64,000 nt of DNA from Salmonella enterica subsp. houtenae serovar Houten (GCA_900478215.1 LS483478.1:124001-188000); one strand, 5' to 3'; positions 53,737 to 62,899 are shown, counted from the first letter of the stretch. Notes: generated by a model not told the origin, from the letters alone. Numbers and translations are program-made.

Positions 53737-55806
53737 ATGTCTGAGAAAACTTTTCTGGTGGAAATCGGCACTGAAGAGCTGCCGCCAAAAGCCCTGCGCA
53801 GCCTGGCGGAGTCCTTTGCTGCGAATTTTACTGCGGAGCTGGATAACGCTGGTCTCGCGCACGGTAACGTTGAATGGTTTGCCGCCCCGCGTCGTCTGGC
53901 GCTGAAAGTGGCGCACCTTGCTGAATCTCAGCCCGATCGCGAAGTCGAAAAACGTGGTCCGGCGATTGCTCAGGCGTTCGACGCCGAAGGCAAACCGAGC
54001 AAAGCGGCAGAAGGCTGGGCGCGCGGCTGCGGGATTACCGTTGACCAGGCCGAGCGTTTGAAGACCGACAAAGGCGAATGGCTGCTGTATCGCGCCCACG
54101 TGAAGGGCGAAAGTACCGAAGTGTTGGTGCCAAACATGGTTGCTACCGCTCTGGCGAAACTGCCCATTCCAAAGCTGATGCGCTGGGGCGCGTCTGACGT
54201 GCACTTCGTGCGTCCGGTGCATACTGTAACCCTACTGTTGGGCGATAACGTCATTCCGGCGACCATTCTGGGGATTCAGTCCGATCGCGTGATTCGCGGT
54301 CATCGCTTTATGGGTGAGCCGGAGTTCACCATCGACAATGCCGATCAGTACCCGCAAATTCTGCTGGAGCGCGGTAAAGTCATTGCCGATTATGAACAGC
54401 GTAAAGCCAAAATCAAAGCGGATGCAGAAGAGGCGGCACGCAAGATTGGCGGCAATGCTGACCTGAGCGAAAGCCTGCTGGAAGAGGTCGCCTCGCTGGT
54501 GGAATGGCCGGTAGTATTGACGGCGAAATTCGAAGAGAAATTCCTCGCCGTGCCTGCCGAAGCGCTGGTGTACACCATGAAGGGCGACCAGAAGTATTTC
54601 CCGGTTTATGACAACGCGGGCAAGCTGCTGCCGAATTTTATCTTCGTCGCCAACATCGAGTCGAAAGATCCGCAGCAAATCATCGCGGGTAACGAGAAGG
54701 TGGTGCGTCCGCGTCTGGCGGATGCTGAATTCTTCTTCAATACCGACCGTAAAAAACGTCTGGAAGACCATCTGCCGCGTCTGCAAACCGTGCTGTTCCA
54801 GCAACAACTGGGCACGCTGCGCGATAAGACCGACCGTATTCAGGCGCTGGCGGGCTGGATTGCCGGTCAGATTGGCGCTGACGTCAACCACGCCACTCGT
54901 GCGGGCCTGCTCTCCAAGTGCGACCTGATGACCAATATGGTCTTCGAGTTCACCGATACGCAGGGCGTGATGGGGATGCACTACGCGCGCCATGATGGCG
55001 AAGCGGAAGATGTTGCCGTGGCGCTGAACGAACAGTATCAGCCGCGTTTTGCCGGTGATGACCTGCCGTCTAACCCGGTAGCCTGCGCGGTGGCGATTGC
55101 CGATAAGATGGATACCCTGGCGGGTATCTTCGGTATTGGTCAGCATCCGAAAGGCGACAAAGACCCGTTTGCACTGCGCCGCGCCGCGCTGGGCGTGCTA
55201 CGCATCATCGTTGAGAAGAACCTCGCTCTTGATCTGCAAACGCTGACCGAAGAGGCGGTGCGTCTGTATGGCGACAAGCTGACCAACGCCAACGTCGTCG
55301 ATGACGTTATCGACTTTATGCTGGGTCGCTTCCGCGCCTGGTATCAGGATGAAGGTTATACGGTTGATACCATCCAGGCGGTACTGGCGCGTCGTCCGAC
55401 TCGTCCGGCAGATTTTGATGCCCGCATGAAGGCGGTGTCTCACTTCCGTACCCTGGACGCAGCCTCCGCGCTGGCGGCGGCGAATAAGCGTGTCTCCAAC
55501 ATCCTGGCGAAGTCTGACGAAACGTTGAATGACATCGTTCACGCTTCCGTACTGAAAGAAGCGGCGGAAATCGAGTTGGCCAGACATCTGGTTGTACTGC
55601 GTGATAAGCTTCAGCCGTACTTTGCCGATGGCCGTTATCAGGAAGCGTTGATTGAGCTGGCCGCTCTGCGCGCGCCAGTGGATGAATTCTTCGAAAATGT
55701 AATGGTTAACGCGGAAGAGAAAGATGTCCGTATCAACCGTCTGACGCTGTTGTCGAAACTACGCGAACTGTTCCTGCAGGTAGCGGATATTTCGTTACTG
55801 CAATAA
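53737..55806 (+). CDS. glyS: Glycyl-tRNA synthetase beta subunit
   Basis: 689 residues, the tRNA-recognition subunit of the bacterial glycyl-tRNA synthetase. It starts MSEKTFLVEIGTEELPPKAL and contains an HD-like domain in the middle (about 350-450) and a C-terminal anticodon-binding-like domain. Ribosome-binding site AGAGG overlaps the end of the glyQ gap. A terminator follows. Confidence 0.98.
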   Translation: MSEKTFLVEIGTEELPPKALRSLAESFAANFTAELDNAGLAHGNVEWFAAPRRLALKVAHLAESQPDREVEKRGPAIAQAFDAEGKPSKAAEGWARGCGITVDQAERLKTDKGEWLLYRAHVKGESTEVLVPNMVATALAKLPIPKLMRWGASDVHFVRPVHTVTLLLGDNVIPATILGIQSDRVIRGHRFMGEPEFTIDNADQYPQILLERGKVIADYEQRKAKIKADAEEAARKIGGNADLSESLLEEVASLVEWPVVLTAKFEEKFLAVPAEALVYTMKGDQKYFPVYDNAGKLLPNFIFVANIESKDPQQIIAGNEKVVRPRLADAEFFFNTDRKKRLEDHLPRLQTVLFQQQLGTLRDKTDRIQALAGWIAGQIGADVNHATRAGLLSKCDLMTNMVFEFTDTQGVMGMHYARHDGEAEDVAVALNEQYQPRFAGDDLPSNPVACAVAIADKMDTLAGIFGIGQHPKGDKDPFALRRAALGVLRIIVEKNLALDLQTLTEEAVRLYGDKLTNANVVDDVIDFMLGRFRAWYQDEGYTVDTIQAVLARRPTRPADFDARMKAVSHFRTLDAASALAAANKRVSNILAKSDETLNDIVHASVLKEAAEIELARHLVVLRDKLQPYFADGRYQEALIELAALRAPVDEFFENVMVNAEEKDVRINRLTLLSKLRELFLQVADISLLQ

Positions 55807-55823
55807 GCGTTCAGTTAATAAAT

Positions 55824-55852
55824 AAAAACCTGCTTTCGGGCAGGTTTTTTTA
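55824..55852 (+). terminator. Terminator of glyQS
   Basis: A GC-rich stem (AAAACCTGC / GGCAGGTTTT) with a short loop and a T-run, about 20 bases after glyS. On the opposite strand it also lies after cueP and may serve both. Confidence 0.9.
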
Positions 55853-55865
55853 TAGGTTTCACCAG

Positions 55866-56405
55866 TTAAAGCAACTGTAATTCTGTCAGGCAGGTCTGGC
55901 TGTCATCTTTGGTGGCAATGGCATGTGATGCCGTTTTGCCGTTGTAGCTTACTTCGAGCGTCCCCTCCATATTGCGCGGTAGCCAGACACCGATAAATCC
56001 GTTTCGATAGCTTTGCATCTCTTTTTGTACGATGACAGCGCCTTTACTATCTGTCACTTTTACAGTGAACGGTTTATTCGGCATTTCTCCCTGACAGCCG
56101 GAAAGGCTGTGGTTAAAGCAGGGGTGTGTCCGCCACTCATAGGGCGCAAAAGAGAGATAGAATTTGTTGCCTAACGGCAGCGTATAAATCTGCTCTCCGT
56201 CAGATAATTTGAGCTCGGTACTGGTAATCGACGCAGAGTAAGGCAAAGGACGGCTCTGCGGCGTCTGATCAATAGTATCCACCATCTGCTCAACCGTTTT
56301 TCCTGCCAGCCCGTGTTGCGCCAGAAAAGCGGATTCTGAGGATGTCGCAAGCGCGGAGCCGCTGACGCATAAACCCAAAAGTAATAACCATGATGATTTC
56401 GACAT
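55866..56405 (-). CDS. cueP: Periplasmic copper-binding protein CueP
   Basis: A 179-residue periplasmic copper protein known in Salmonella and absent from E. coli K-12; it stores copper and supplies SodCII. Signal peptide MSKSSWLLLLGLCVSGSALA (cleavage after about residue 20). The conserved cysteines are visible: CFNHSLSGC in the middle (about 96 and 104) and TCLTELQLL near the C-terminus. AAGGA precedes the ATG. A CueR-type promoter lies directly upstream. Confidence 0.92.
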   Translation of the reverse strand: MSKSSWLLLLGLCVSGSALATSSESAFLAQHGLAGKTVEQMVDTIDQTPQSRPLPYSASITSTELKLSDGEQIYTLPLGNKFYLSFAPYEWRTHPCFNHSLSGCQGEMPNKPFTVKVTDSKGAVIVQKEMQSYRNGFIGVWLPRNMEGTLEVSYNGKTASHAIATKDDSQTCLTELQLL

Positions 56406-56438
56406 AACTTCAATTCCTTGTGAACAATATCCTTGCCT

Positions 56439-56469
56439 ACTATAGGGGTTCCCCTAAGGGAAAGGTCAA
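56439..56469 (-). promoter_or_regulatory. CueR-type promoter of cueP
   Basis: On the minus strand: -35 TTGACC (56464-56469) and -10 TATAGT (56439-56444), separated by 19 bases instead of 17. The spacer holds the dyad CCTTTCCC ... GGGGAACC like the CueR boxes of copA and cueO. Overlong spacers with a central dyad are typical of MerR-family promoters. Confidence 0.85.
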
Positions 56470-56525
56470 AGGGACGCAGGGTAAAGTAATGCAAAGTTAT
56501 GCAGGGGGAGAGAGGGAAATTGGCA

Positions 56526-56555
56526 TAAAAAAATCCCCGCCATCAGGCAGGGATC
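56526..56555 (-). terminator. Terminator of cspA
   Basis: Minus-strand stem ATCCCTGCC / GGCGGGGAT with a 4-base loop and a run of T. It lies about 25 bases after the cspA stop and ahead of the cueP promoter. Confidence 0.9.
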
Positions 56556-56577
56556 TTCAATTTTGAGCTTTTTAAGC

Positions 56578-56790
56578 TTACAGGCTGGTTACGTTGCCAG
56601 CTGCCGGGCCTTTAGCGCCGCTTTCGATGGTGAAGGAAACTTTCTGACCTTCATCCAGAGATTTGTAACCATCGTTCTGAATGGCGGAGAAGTGTACGAA
56701 CACGTCTTTAGAACCGTCATCAGGAGTAATAAAGCCGAAGCCTTTATCAGCGTTGAACCATTTTACGATACCAGTCATTTTACCGGACAT
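56578..56790 (-). CDS. cspA: Major cold-shock protein CspA
   Basis: A 70-residue OB-fold RNA chaperone that melts RNA structure at low temperature. The RNA-binding motifs KGFGFIT (RNP1) and DVFVHFSAI (RNP2) are intact, and the sequence matches E. coli CspA almost fully. The long leader with a cold box (see separate entries) points to CspA rather than to a paralogue such as CspE or CspC. Single gene with its own terminator. Confidence 0.97.
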
Positions 56791-56954
56791 AGTGTATTAC
56801 CTTTTAAAAAATAAGTGTGCCTTTCGGCGTTATGGCGTGCTCTACAGATTTTTTAAGCGTTAAGGAAATGCGCACTACGAGGGGTATCTAATGGATAACT
56901 CTTGAAGGGGACTTGCCTTACTAAACTGCTTTAATGGTCTGTACGTCAAACCGT
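56791..56954 (-). promoter_or_regulatory. cspA 5' leader, RNA thermosensor
   Basis: About 164 bases of untranslated leader nearly the same as E. coli cspA, where it refolds at low temperature to expose the ribosome-binding site. The cold box TGACGTACAGA is at 56938-56948 near the 5' end, and AAAGG precedes the ATG. Confidence 0.85.
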
Positions 56955-56961
56955 TGAGCAC

Positions 56962-56990
56962 ATTAACTCATGTAATGCCGGGCGATGCAA
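56962..56990 (-). promoter_or_regulatory. cspA promoter
   Basis: Minus strand -35 TTGCAT (56985-56990) and -10 GTTAAT (56962-56967) with a 17-base spacer, 8 bases upstream of the inferred transcript start near 56954. An AT-rich stretch further upstream could be an UP element. Confidence 0.65.
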
Positions 56991-57078
56991 CTTTTATTTT
57001 ACTTTATTTCTCCAGACCAGGAATCGGACGGGGGAAACGGCCCTTACGCAGGACCGTTAAAACAGAAAGTGGTAAAAA

Positions 57079-57369
57079 TTACTCCATCAATTGCTTACTT
57101 AAGCGTGGGTTTGCCTGTATCAGGCGCATCAATTTGAGCTCTGCTGGCGTGGGTTTTTCGCGTTTCGATTCCCATTCCTGAACCATGGCAACCGTTACGC
57201 CCAGCGCTCTGGCGAATTCATCTGTTTTTAGTCCCGTTCCTCGCCGTAACTGTTCAAATTCGGTAAAAGGATTGGGTTTTTGCGTCAGGGTGATCTTTCG
57301 CGTTTCATCTTTAAAAACAATTTGTTCCAGGCTGCTCAGCAGCTCAAACATCGGATCTTTATATTCCAT
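57079..57369 (-). CDS. yiaG: HTH-type protein YiaG
   Basis: 96 residues from MEYKDPMFELLSSLEQ; GGAG lies ahead, and 32 longer in-frame codons are unsupported. The C-terminal half is a Cro/C1-type helix-turn-helix (about 40-85, LKTDEFARALGVTVAMVQEWE) as in HigA-like antitoxins, but no toxin gene is adjacent. Function unknown. It sits between cspA and yiaF. Confidence 0.9.
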   Translation of the reverse strand: MEYKDPMFELLSSLEQIVFKDETRKITLTQKPNPFTEFEQLRRGTGLKTDEFARALGVTVAMVQEWESKREKPTPAELKLMRLIQANPRLSKQLME

Positions 57370-57805
57370 TGAGAACTCCTGTAAATCACACAGCGGGATC
57401 GTGAAGTGCACGAAGCCTCTTAAGAATAGTCGGGAAACTTGCGGGTGGGGGCGACGCGCCGTCAAGAAGCGCTATCGAGTCGTTTCGATGACTTACGCTA
57501 CGCGACTTTTAGGACGCTAACAATTTGATCCAGGAAGATATATCCGTCTTTCAGAAAATAATTGTAAAGATTAAAAAAATATTACATTACCCGCTGGAAA
57601 GCTTTCTTGCCGCGTTTTTTATCGAAGTGTCAGGTTAAAAATTAACAATAAAATAACAAATTAAGTACTGATGCAGATAAACATAATTTTCCGCTACAAG
57701 ATCGTGTGGAAAGGGTATCCTGCAAGCCTGACCTGGACTATCCTTGTAAGCCGTCAGGCACGCAGGTGTCGTTATGCGCATTTTTGGGTGAAAGGAGTAT
57801 TAACA
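57370..57805. other. yiaG-yiaF divergent intergenic region
   Basis: A 436-base gap, strongly AT-rich from 57530 to 57680. It must hold the yiaG and yiaF promoters. The only structure seen is a hairpin at 57720-57765, listed separately. No convincing small ORF: the yiaF frame stays open 45 codons upstream but its start is fixed by AAAGGAG and homology. Confidence 0.5.
57720..57765 (+). promoter_or_regulatory. Leader hairpin upstream of yiaF
   Basis: An interrupted inverted repeat: CTGC-AA-GCCTGAC ... GTCAGGC-AC-GCAG with a 20-base loop. It ends about 40 bases before the yiaF ATG and could be a regulatory leader or a protein operator. Confidence 0.4.
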
Positions 57806-58516
57806 ATGGCGACAGGTAAGTCCTGCTCTCGCTGGTTTGCGCCTGTTGTGGCGTTATTAATGGTGTTTAGCCTGAGCGGGTGTTTTGATAAAGAAGGCGA
57901 TCAGCGCAAAGCGTTTGTCGATTTCCTGCAGAATACAGCAATGCGTAGCGGTGAGCGTTTACCAACGCTGACGGCCGATCAGAAAAAACAGTTTGGTCCG
58001 TTCGTGTCTGATTACGCGATACTGTATGGCTACTCGCAGCAGGTCAATCAGGCGATGGATTCCGGTCTGCGTCCGGTGGTCGATAGCGTTAACGCCATCC
58101 GCGTTCCGCAGGATTATATGACGCAACGCGAGCCGCTGCGGCAGGCAAATGGTTCGTTAGGCGTACTGGCGCAACAGTTGCAGAATGCAAAACTGCAGGC
58201 AGATGCCGCGCATGGCGCGTTAAAGCAGGCCGACGACCTGAAGCCGGTGTTTGATCAGGTCTACAAAAAAGTGGTCACCGTGCCGGCAGATGCTTTGCAG
58301 CCGCTGATCCCGGCGGCGCAGATCTTTACGCAGCAGTTGGTACAAGTGGGCGATTATATTGCGCAACAGGGCGAGCAGGTGAGCTTTGTCGCGAACGGCA
58401 TTCAGTTCCCGACCTCACAGCAGGCCAGCCAATATAATGCGCTGATTGGTCCGTTGGCCTCGCAGCATCAGGCGTTTAATCAGGCCTGGACAGCGGCGGT
58501 AAACGCGACTCAGTAA
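57806..58516 (+). CDS. yiaF: DUF3053 lipoprotein YiaF
   Basis: 236 residues from MATGKSCSRWFAPVV; AAAGGAG decides this start. Lipoprotein signal with lipobox SLSGC (Cys about 26). The rest is mostly helical and Gln/Ala-rich, of the DUF3053 family. Function unknown; outer-membrane or periplasmic-side anchoring is inferred. Convergent with ghrB. Confidence 0.9.
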   Translation: MATGKSCSRWFAPVVALLMVFSLSGCFDKEGDQRKAFVDFLQNTAMRSGERLPTLTADQKKQFGPFVSDYAILYGYSQQVNQAMDSGLRPVVDSVNAIRVPQDYMTQREPLRQANGSLGVLAQQLQNAKLQADAAHGALKQADDLKPVFDQVYKKVVTVPADALQPLIPAAQIFTQQLVQVGDYIAQQGEQVSFVANGIQFPTSQQASQYNALIGPLASQHQAFNQAWTAAVNATQ

Positions 58517-58525
58517 TGACAGTCT

Positions 58526-58557
58526 GCCCGATAAGCGCAAGCCAGCGCTTATCGGGC
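58526..58557. terminator. Bidirectional hairpin between yiaF and ghrB
   Basis: A perfect 13-bp stem (GCCCGATAAGCGC and its complement) with a 6-base loop. It resembles a REP unit and may act as a shared terminator of the two convergent genes. Confidence 0.7.
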
Positions 58558-58565
58558 CTGCAGCG

Positions 58566-59540
58566 TTATCCCGCCGCTTGCGGATTGACGCAGTTCTTCT
58601 CAATTTTTCCCAGCAGCGCATCAATCAAATTATCCACCGCGCAGGCCATCATGTTGTAGCGAGTCTCATGTGTTGCCGAGCCGATATGCGGTACCGCGAC
58701 GACGTTAGACATGCTCAGCAGGGGCGAATCCACGGATAGCGGTTCATGTTCAAAGACATCCAGACCTGCCGCATATAGTTCACCGTTTTGCAGCGCGGCA
58801 ATCAGCGCGTTTTCATCGACCACCGGGCCGCGTCCGGCATTAATAAAAATGGCGGACGATTTCATGCTGGCAAACTGTTTTGCGCCAAACAGATGTCGCG
58901 TTTCTGCCGTTAGCGGCAGGATCACGCAGACAAAATCGGCCTCCTGCAACAACGTATCCAGGTCGCAGTAGCGGGCGTTAAACCGATCTTCCGCCTCCTG
59001 ATGTCGCCGACGGGCGTTATAGAGAATCGGCATGGTAAACCCAAAGTGCGCCCGCTGCGCCAGCGCCATCCCGATACGCCCCATGCCCACGATACCGAGC
59101 GTTTTGTGATGAACATCGACGCCAAACCACGCCGGACTAATGTTGTCCGTCCACTTACCCGCTTTCACCCGTTCTGCGACGTCCACCACGCGGCGGGCAG
59201 TGGCCAGCATCAGCGCCATCATCGTATCGGCAACCGTTTCCGTTAAAACGGCAGGCGTGTGCATCAGGACTATTTTACGGGCAGTAAGGGCGTCCACATC
59301 GACATTATCGTATCCCACCGAGATGGTCGACGCCGCGCGTAGCGCCGGCATCTTCTCCAGCAGCGCGCGGTTAACGGTTTCGCTGGCGCCCAGAAGACCT
59401 CGCGCGCTGGCAAACGCCTGCGCGTGTCGTGCTACTGTTTCCGGGTGTAAATTCGGTACCTGGGTGACGGTAAAATGCCTCTCCAGGCGATGCAGTAAAT
59501 CATCAGGCAGGGTTTTGTAGAGAATGATGGACGGCTTCAT
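58566..59540 (-). CDS. ghrB: Glyoxylate/hydroxypyruvate reductase B
   Basis: A D-2-hydroxyacid dehydrogenase that reduces glyoxylate, hydroxypyruvate and 2-keto-D-gluconate with NADPH. 324 residues from MKPSIILYKTLPDDLL, as in E. coli; the 32 upstream codons are unsupported. NADP-binding GIVGMGRIGMALAQRA (about 148-163), INAGRGPVVDENAL, and the catalytic Arg/Glu/His in AGLDVFEHEPL and VPHIGSATHETR are present. Confidence 0.96.
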   Translation of the reverse strand: MKPSIILYKTLPDDLLHRLERHFTVTQVPNLHPETVARHAQAFASARGLLGASETVNRALLEKMPALRAASTISVGYDNVDVDALTARKIVLMHTPAVLTETVADTMMALMLATARRVVDVAERVKAGKWTDNISPAWFGVDVHHKTLGIVGMGRIGMALAQRAHFGFTMPILYNARRRHQEAEDRFNARYCDLDTLLQEADFVCVILPLTAETRHLFGAKQFASMKSSAIFINAGRGPVVDENALIAALQNGELYAAGLDVFEHEPLSVDSPLLSMSNVVAVPHIGSATHETRYNMMACAVDNLIDALLGKIEKNCVNPQAAG

Positions 59541-59710
59541 GCGACTCTCCGTAATCAAAAGGTAAGCGCGGCGTGCGCCAACCGGAACAGGCCCATTATT
59601 AACCCGCTTAGCCATGATCGACCAGCCGATTTCCACTCTGCTGGCTGCCGTGTTGTGGTGAATGATTACCGACTAATGCGACGTGTATCCGGTCTGGTGA
59701 GGGAGTAATG

Positions 59711-59742
59711 CAGGCCAGGTAAAGCGTACCGCCTTACCCGGC
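59711..59742. repeat. REP-like element between ghrB and yiaD
   Basis: CAGGCCAGGTAAAGCGTACC GCCTTACCCGGC: an imperfect REP unit just after the yiaD stop on the minus strand. Confidence 0.6.
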
Positions 59743-59750
59743 ACGGTAGT

Positions 59751-60413
59751 TTACTGCAATGGGCTCAAGGTAATTTCGACGCGGCGGTTTTGCGCCTTAC
59801 CTTCTGCCGTACTGTTGCTGGCGATCGGATTCGCCGGGCCCATTCCGCTGGTACGGATGCGGCTGGCGTTGACGCCCTGGGTGATCAGCGAGCTGGCGAC
59901 GGAGTCAGCACGCTGCTGCGACAGACGCATATTCAGATCGTGGCTGCCGGTACTGTCGGTATAGCCCACCACATTGACGGCGGTCTTGGGATACTCTTTC
60001 AGCACCATCGCTACGCCGGTCAGCGTGTTAGCGCCTGCCGGTTTCAGCGTCGCACTACTGCTGTCGAAGGTGACGTTATTCGGCATATTCAGAATGATAT
60101 TATCGCCGCTTCGCGTCACGCTAACGCCAGTACCCCGCATTTTGTCGCGCAGTTTCGCTTCCTGTACGTCCATGTAGTAACCGACGCCGCCGCCCAGCGC
60201 CGCGCCCGCCGCCGCGCCAATCAGCGCGCCTTTACCGCGATCTTTTTTAGAGGAGGAAAGCGCGCCGATGCCTGCGCCGACCAGCGATCCGATACCCGCG
60301 CCAATGCCGGATTTACCTGCTTCGCGTTCGCCGGTGTAAGGGTTTGTTGTGCAGCCAGATACCGCCAGGGCGCCGCTCACGATGGCAGCAATCACAAATA
60401 CACGTTTTTTCAT
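59751..60413 (-). CDS. yiaD: OmpA-like outer membrane lipoprotein YiaD
   Basis: 220 residues. Lipoprotein signal with lipobox AVSGC (Cys about 21). A glycine-rich stretch (about 35-90, GAGIGSLVGAGIGALSS; GAAAGAALGGGVGYYMD) matches a glycine-zipper domain, then an OmpA-like peptidoglycan-binding domain (about 110-218; NVVGYTDSTGSHDLNMRLSQ). In E. coli it suppresses a BamD defect when overproduced. Confidence 0.95.
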   Translation of the reverse strand: MKKRVFVIAAIVSGALAVSGCTTNPYTGEREAGKSGIGAGIGSLVGAGIGALSSSKKDRGKGALIGAAAGAALGGGVGYYMDVQEAKLRDKMRGTGVSVTRSGDNIILNMPNNVTFDSSSATLKPAGANTLTGVAMVLKEYPKTAVNVVGYTDSTGSHDLNMRLSQQRADSVASSLITQGVNASRIRTSGMGPANPIASNSTAEGKAQNRRVEITLSPLQ

Positions 60414-60565
60414 TTTAAATCCTTATCACTTTTTTATTTTTACCACAGCGACCGTGGCGGTTGATTATGACGTCTCTACATGAAGAAAATTCCAGGGAAA
60501 ACTCTGAAATTTGTAAGTAACATTGATCGGCAAAATAAATAATCCTAATAATTCAGGAGCGAACC

Positions 60566-62899
60566 TTGACTCACGCACCATCGCGCCATTCAATATTGAC
60601 CGCCGCACACTGGGGGCCACTCCGCGTTGAAACCGACGGAGAACGTATTTTTGCCTCGTATGGCGAACTCCCGACGGCACACCAGAACTCCCTGCAAACC
60701 GTTGTGCATGACCAGGTACACAGTAAAACGCGGGTTCGCTTTCCGATGGTGCGTAAAGGGTTTCTGGCTTCGCCCGATAAGCCGCAAGGCGTACGCGGGC
60801 AGGATGAGTTTGTTCGCGTAAGTTGGGATGACGCGCTGGATCTGATCCACGCTCAGCACAAACGTATTCGCGAAAGTTATGGACCGTCGTCCATCTTCGC
60901 CGGTTCCTACGGTTGGCGCTCGAACGGCGTATTGCATAAAGCGGCCACGCTATTACAGCGTTATATGGCGCTGGCAGGGGGATATACCGGCCATCTTGGC
61001 GATTATTCCACCGGCGCGGCGCAGGCTATCATGCCTTATGTGGTGGGCGGCAACGAGGTTTACCAGCAGCAGACTAGTTGGCCGGTGGTGCTGGAACACA
61101 GCGATGTCGTGGTGCTCTGGAGCGCGAATCCGCTTAATACTCTGAAAATTGCCTGGAACGCCTCGGATGAACAGGGTCTCGATTATTTTGCGGCATTACG
61201 AAAAAGCGGTAAACGCCTGATCTGCATCGACCCAATGCGTTCGGAAAGCGTCGATTTTTTTGGCGATAAGATGGAGTGGATCGCCCCGCATATGGGTACC
61301 GATGTGGCGCTAATGTTAGGGATCGCCCATACGCTGGTGGAAAATGGTTGGCAGGATGAGACGTTTCTTGCTCGCTGCACGACGGGTTATGAGCGCTTCG
61401 CCGACTATCTTTTGGGCGGGACCGACGGTATGGCCAAAACAGCGGAATGGGCGGCGGAAATTTGCGGCGTTTCTGCGGTGAAAATCCGTGAACTGGCGGA
61501 AATATTTCATCATAACACCACCATGCTGATGGCCGGCTGGGGAATGCAGCGTCAGCAGTTTGGCGAGCAAAAACACTGGATGGTCGTAACGCTTGCCGCG
61601 ATGCTGGGACAAATTGGTACGCCAGGCGGCGGGTTTGGTTTTTCTTATCACTTTGCTAACGGCGGCAACCCGACGCGCCGCGCCGCTGTGTTAGCGTCGA
61701 TGCAGGGGAGCATCCCGGGCGGCGTTGATGCGGTAGATAAAATACCGGTGGCGCGTATTGTCGATGCGCTGGAAAACCCCGGTGGGTTTTACCAGCACAA
61801 TGGTATGGATTGCCGCTTCCCGGATATACGTTTTATCTGGTGGGCGGGCGGCGCGAACTTCACCCATCATCAGGACACTAATCGTCTGATTCGCGCGTGG
61901 CAAAAACCGGAGCTGGTCGTCATCTCTGAATGTTTCTGGACGGCCGCGGCGAAACATGCGGATATTGTTCTGCCCGCAACCACCAGCTATGAACGTAACG
62001 ATCTGACCATGACTGGCGACTATAGCCATCAGCATTTGGCGCCGATGAAGCAGGTAGTGCCGCCTCAGTGGGAGGCGCGGAATGATTTTGATGTTTTTGC
62101 CGAACTGAGTGAACGATGGGAATCCGGCGGTTACGCACGGTTCACCGAAGGAAAAAGTGAGCTGGCGTGGCTGGAGACCTTCTACAATATTGCCGCCCAG
62201 CGTGGCGCCAGCCAGGGGGTGACTTTGCCGCCATTTACCGAATTCTGGCAGGCTAACCGTTTACTGGAAATGCCGGAAAATCCCGTCAACGCGCAGTTTG
62301 TGCGCTTTGCGGATTTCCGCCGCGATCCTGATAATCATCCGCTAAAAACGGCCAGCGGTAAAATCGAAATCTATTCTGCGCACATTGCCAGCTATGGTTA
62401 CGCGGATTGTCCCGGCCATCCGATGTGGCTTGTGCCGGATGAGTGGCACGGTAACGCCGACGCGGGACAGGTTCAGCTACTTTCCGCACATCCGGCGCAC
62501 CGCCTGCATAGCCAGCTTAACTACAGTTCGTTACGGGAACGCTATGCGGTCGCGGGACGCGAACCGGTGACGATTCATCCGCAGGATGCGACAGGGCGCG
62601 GAATCGTTGATGGCGATACGGTACGCGTCTGGAATCATCGCGGACAGATTCTGGCGGGCGCGGTCGTTACCGAAGGGATTCGGCCCGGCGTCATCTGTAT
62701 TCACGAAGGCGCATGGCCAGACCCTGAACCTACCGCAAGCGGTATATGTAAAAACGGCGCGGTAAACGTCCTGACAAAAGATCTTCCCAGCTCCCGACTG
62801 GGGAACGGTTGTGCGGGCAACACCGCGCTGGTCTGGTTTGAGAAATATACCGGCCCGGCGTTACCGCTTACAGCGTTTGATCCGCCTGCCAACTCATAA
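60566..62899 (+). CDS. bisC: Biotin sulfoxide reductase
   Basis: A molybdopterin-guanine-dinucleotide enzyme that reduces biotin sulfoxide and methionine sulfoxide. 777 residues starting at a TTG codon, supported by GGAG 6 bases before it and alignment with E. coli BisC. Features are the DMSO-reductase family start, the Mo-serine ligand in DYSTGAAQ (about 149), and cofactor loops WGMQRQQFGEQ and PGGGFGFSYHFANGGNPTRR. No signal peptide or 4Fe-4S cysteines, so cytoplasmic. Ends overlap yiaC by 32 bases. Confidence 0.96.
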   Translation: MTHAPSRHSILTAAHWGPLRVETDGERIFASYGELPTAHQNSLQTVVHDQVHSKTRVRFPMVRKGFLASPDKPQGVRGQDEFVRVSWDDALDLIHAQHKRIRESYGPSSIFAGSYGWRSNGVLHKAATLLQRYMALAGGYTGHLGDYSTGAAQAIMPYVVGGNEVYQQQTSWPVVLEHSDVVVLWSANPLNTLKIAWNASDEQGLDYFAALRKSGKRLICIDPMRSESVDFFGDKMEWIAPHMGTDVALMLGIAHTLVENGWQDETFLARCTTGYERFADYLLGGTDGMAKTAEWAAEICGVSAVKIRELAEIFHHNTTMLMAGWGMQRQQFGEQKHWMVVTLAAMLGQIGTPGGGFGFSYHFANGGNPTRRAAVLASMQGSIPGGVDAVDKIPVARIVDALENPGGFYQHNGMDCRFPDIRFIWWAGGANFTHHQDTNRLIRAWQKPELVVISECFWTAAAKHADIVLPATTSYERNDLTMTGDYSHQHLAPMKQVVPPQWEARNDFDVFAELSERWESGGYARFTEGKSELAWLETFYNIAAQRGASQGVTLPPFTEFWQANRLLEMPENPVNAQFVRFADFRRDPDNHPLKTASGKIEIYSAHIASYGYADCPGHPMWLVPDEWHGNADAGQVQLLSAHPAHRLHSQLNYSSLRERYAVAGREPVTIHPQDATGRGIVDGDTVRVWNHRGQILAGAVVTEGIRPGVICIHEGAWPDPEPTASGICKNGAVNVLTKDLPSSRLGNGCAGNTALVWFEKYTGPALPLTAFDPPANS

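Noticed and set aside
54232..55146. 304-residue minus-strand frame inside glyS
   Set aside because: A shadow of glyS with the same biased composition and no domain.
57079..57369. yiaG as half of a toxin-antitoxin pair
   Set aside because: It has a HigA-like HTH, but no adjacent toxin frame exists on either side; the neighbours are cspA and yiaF.
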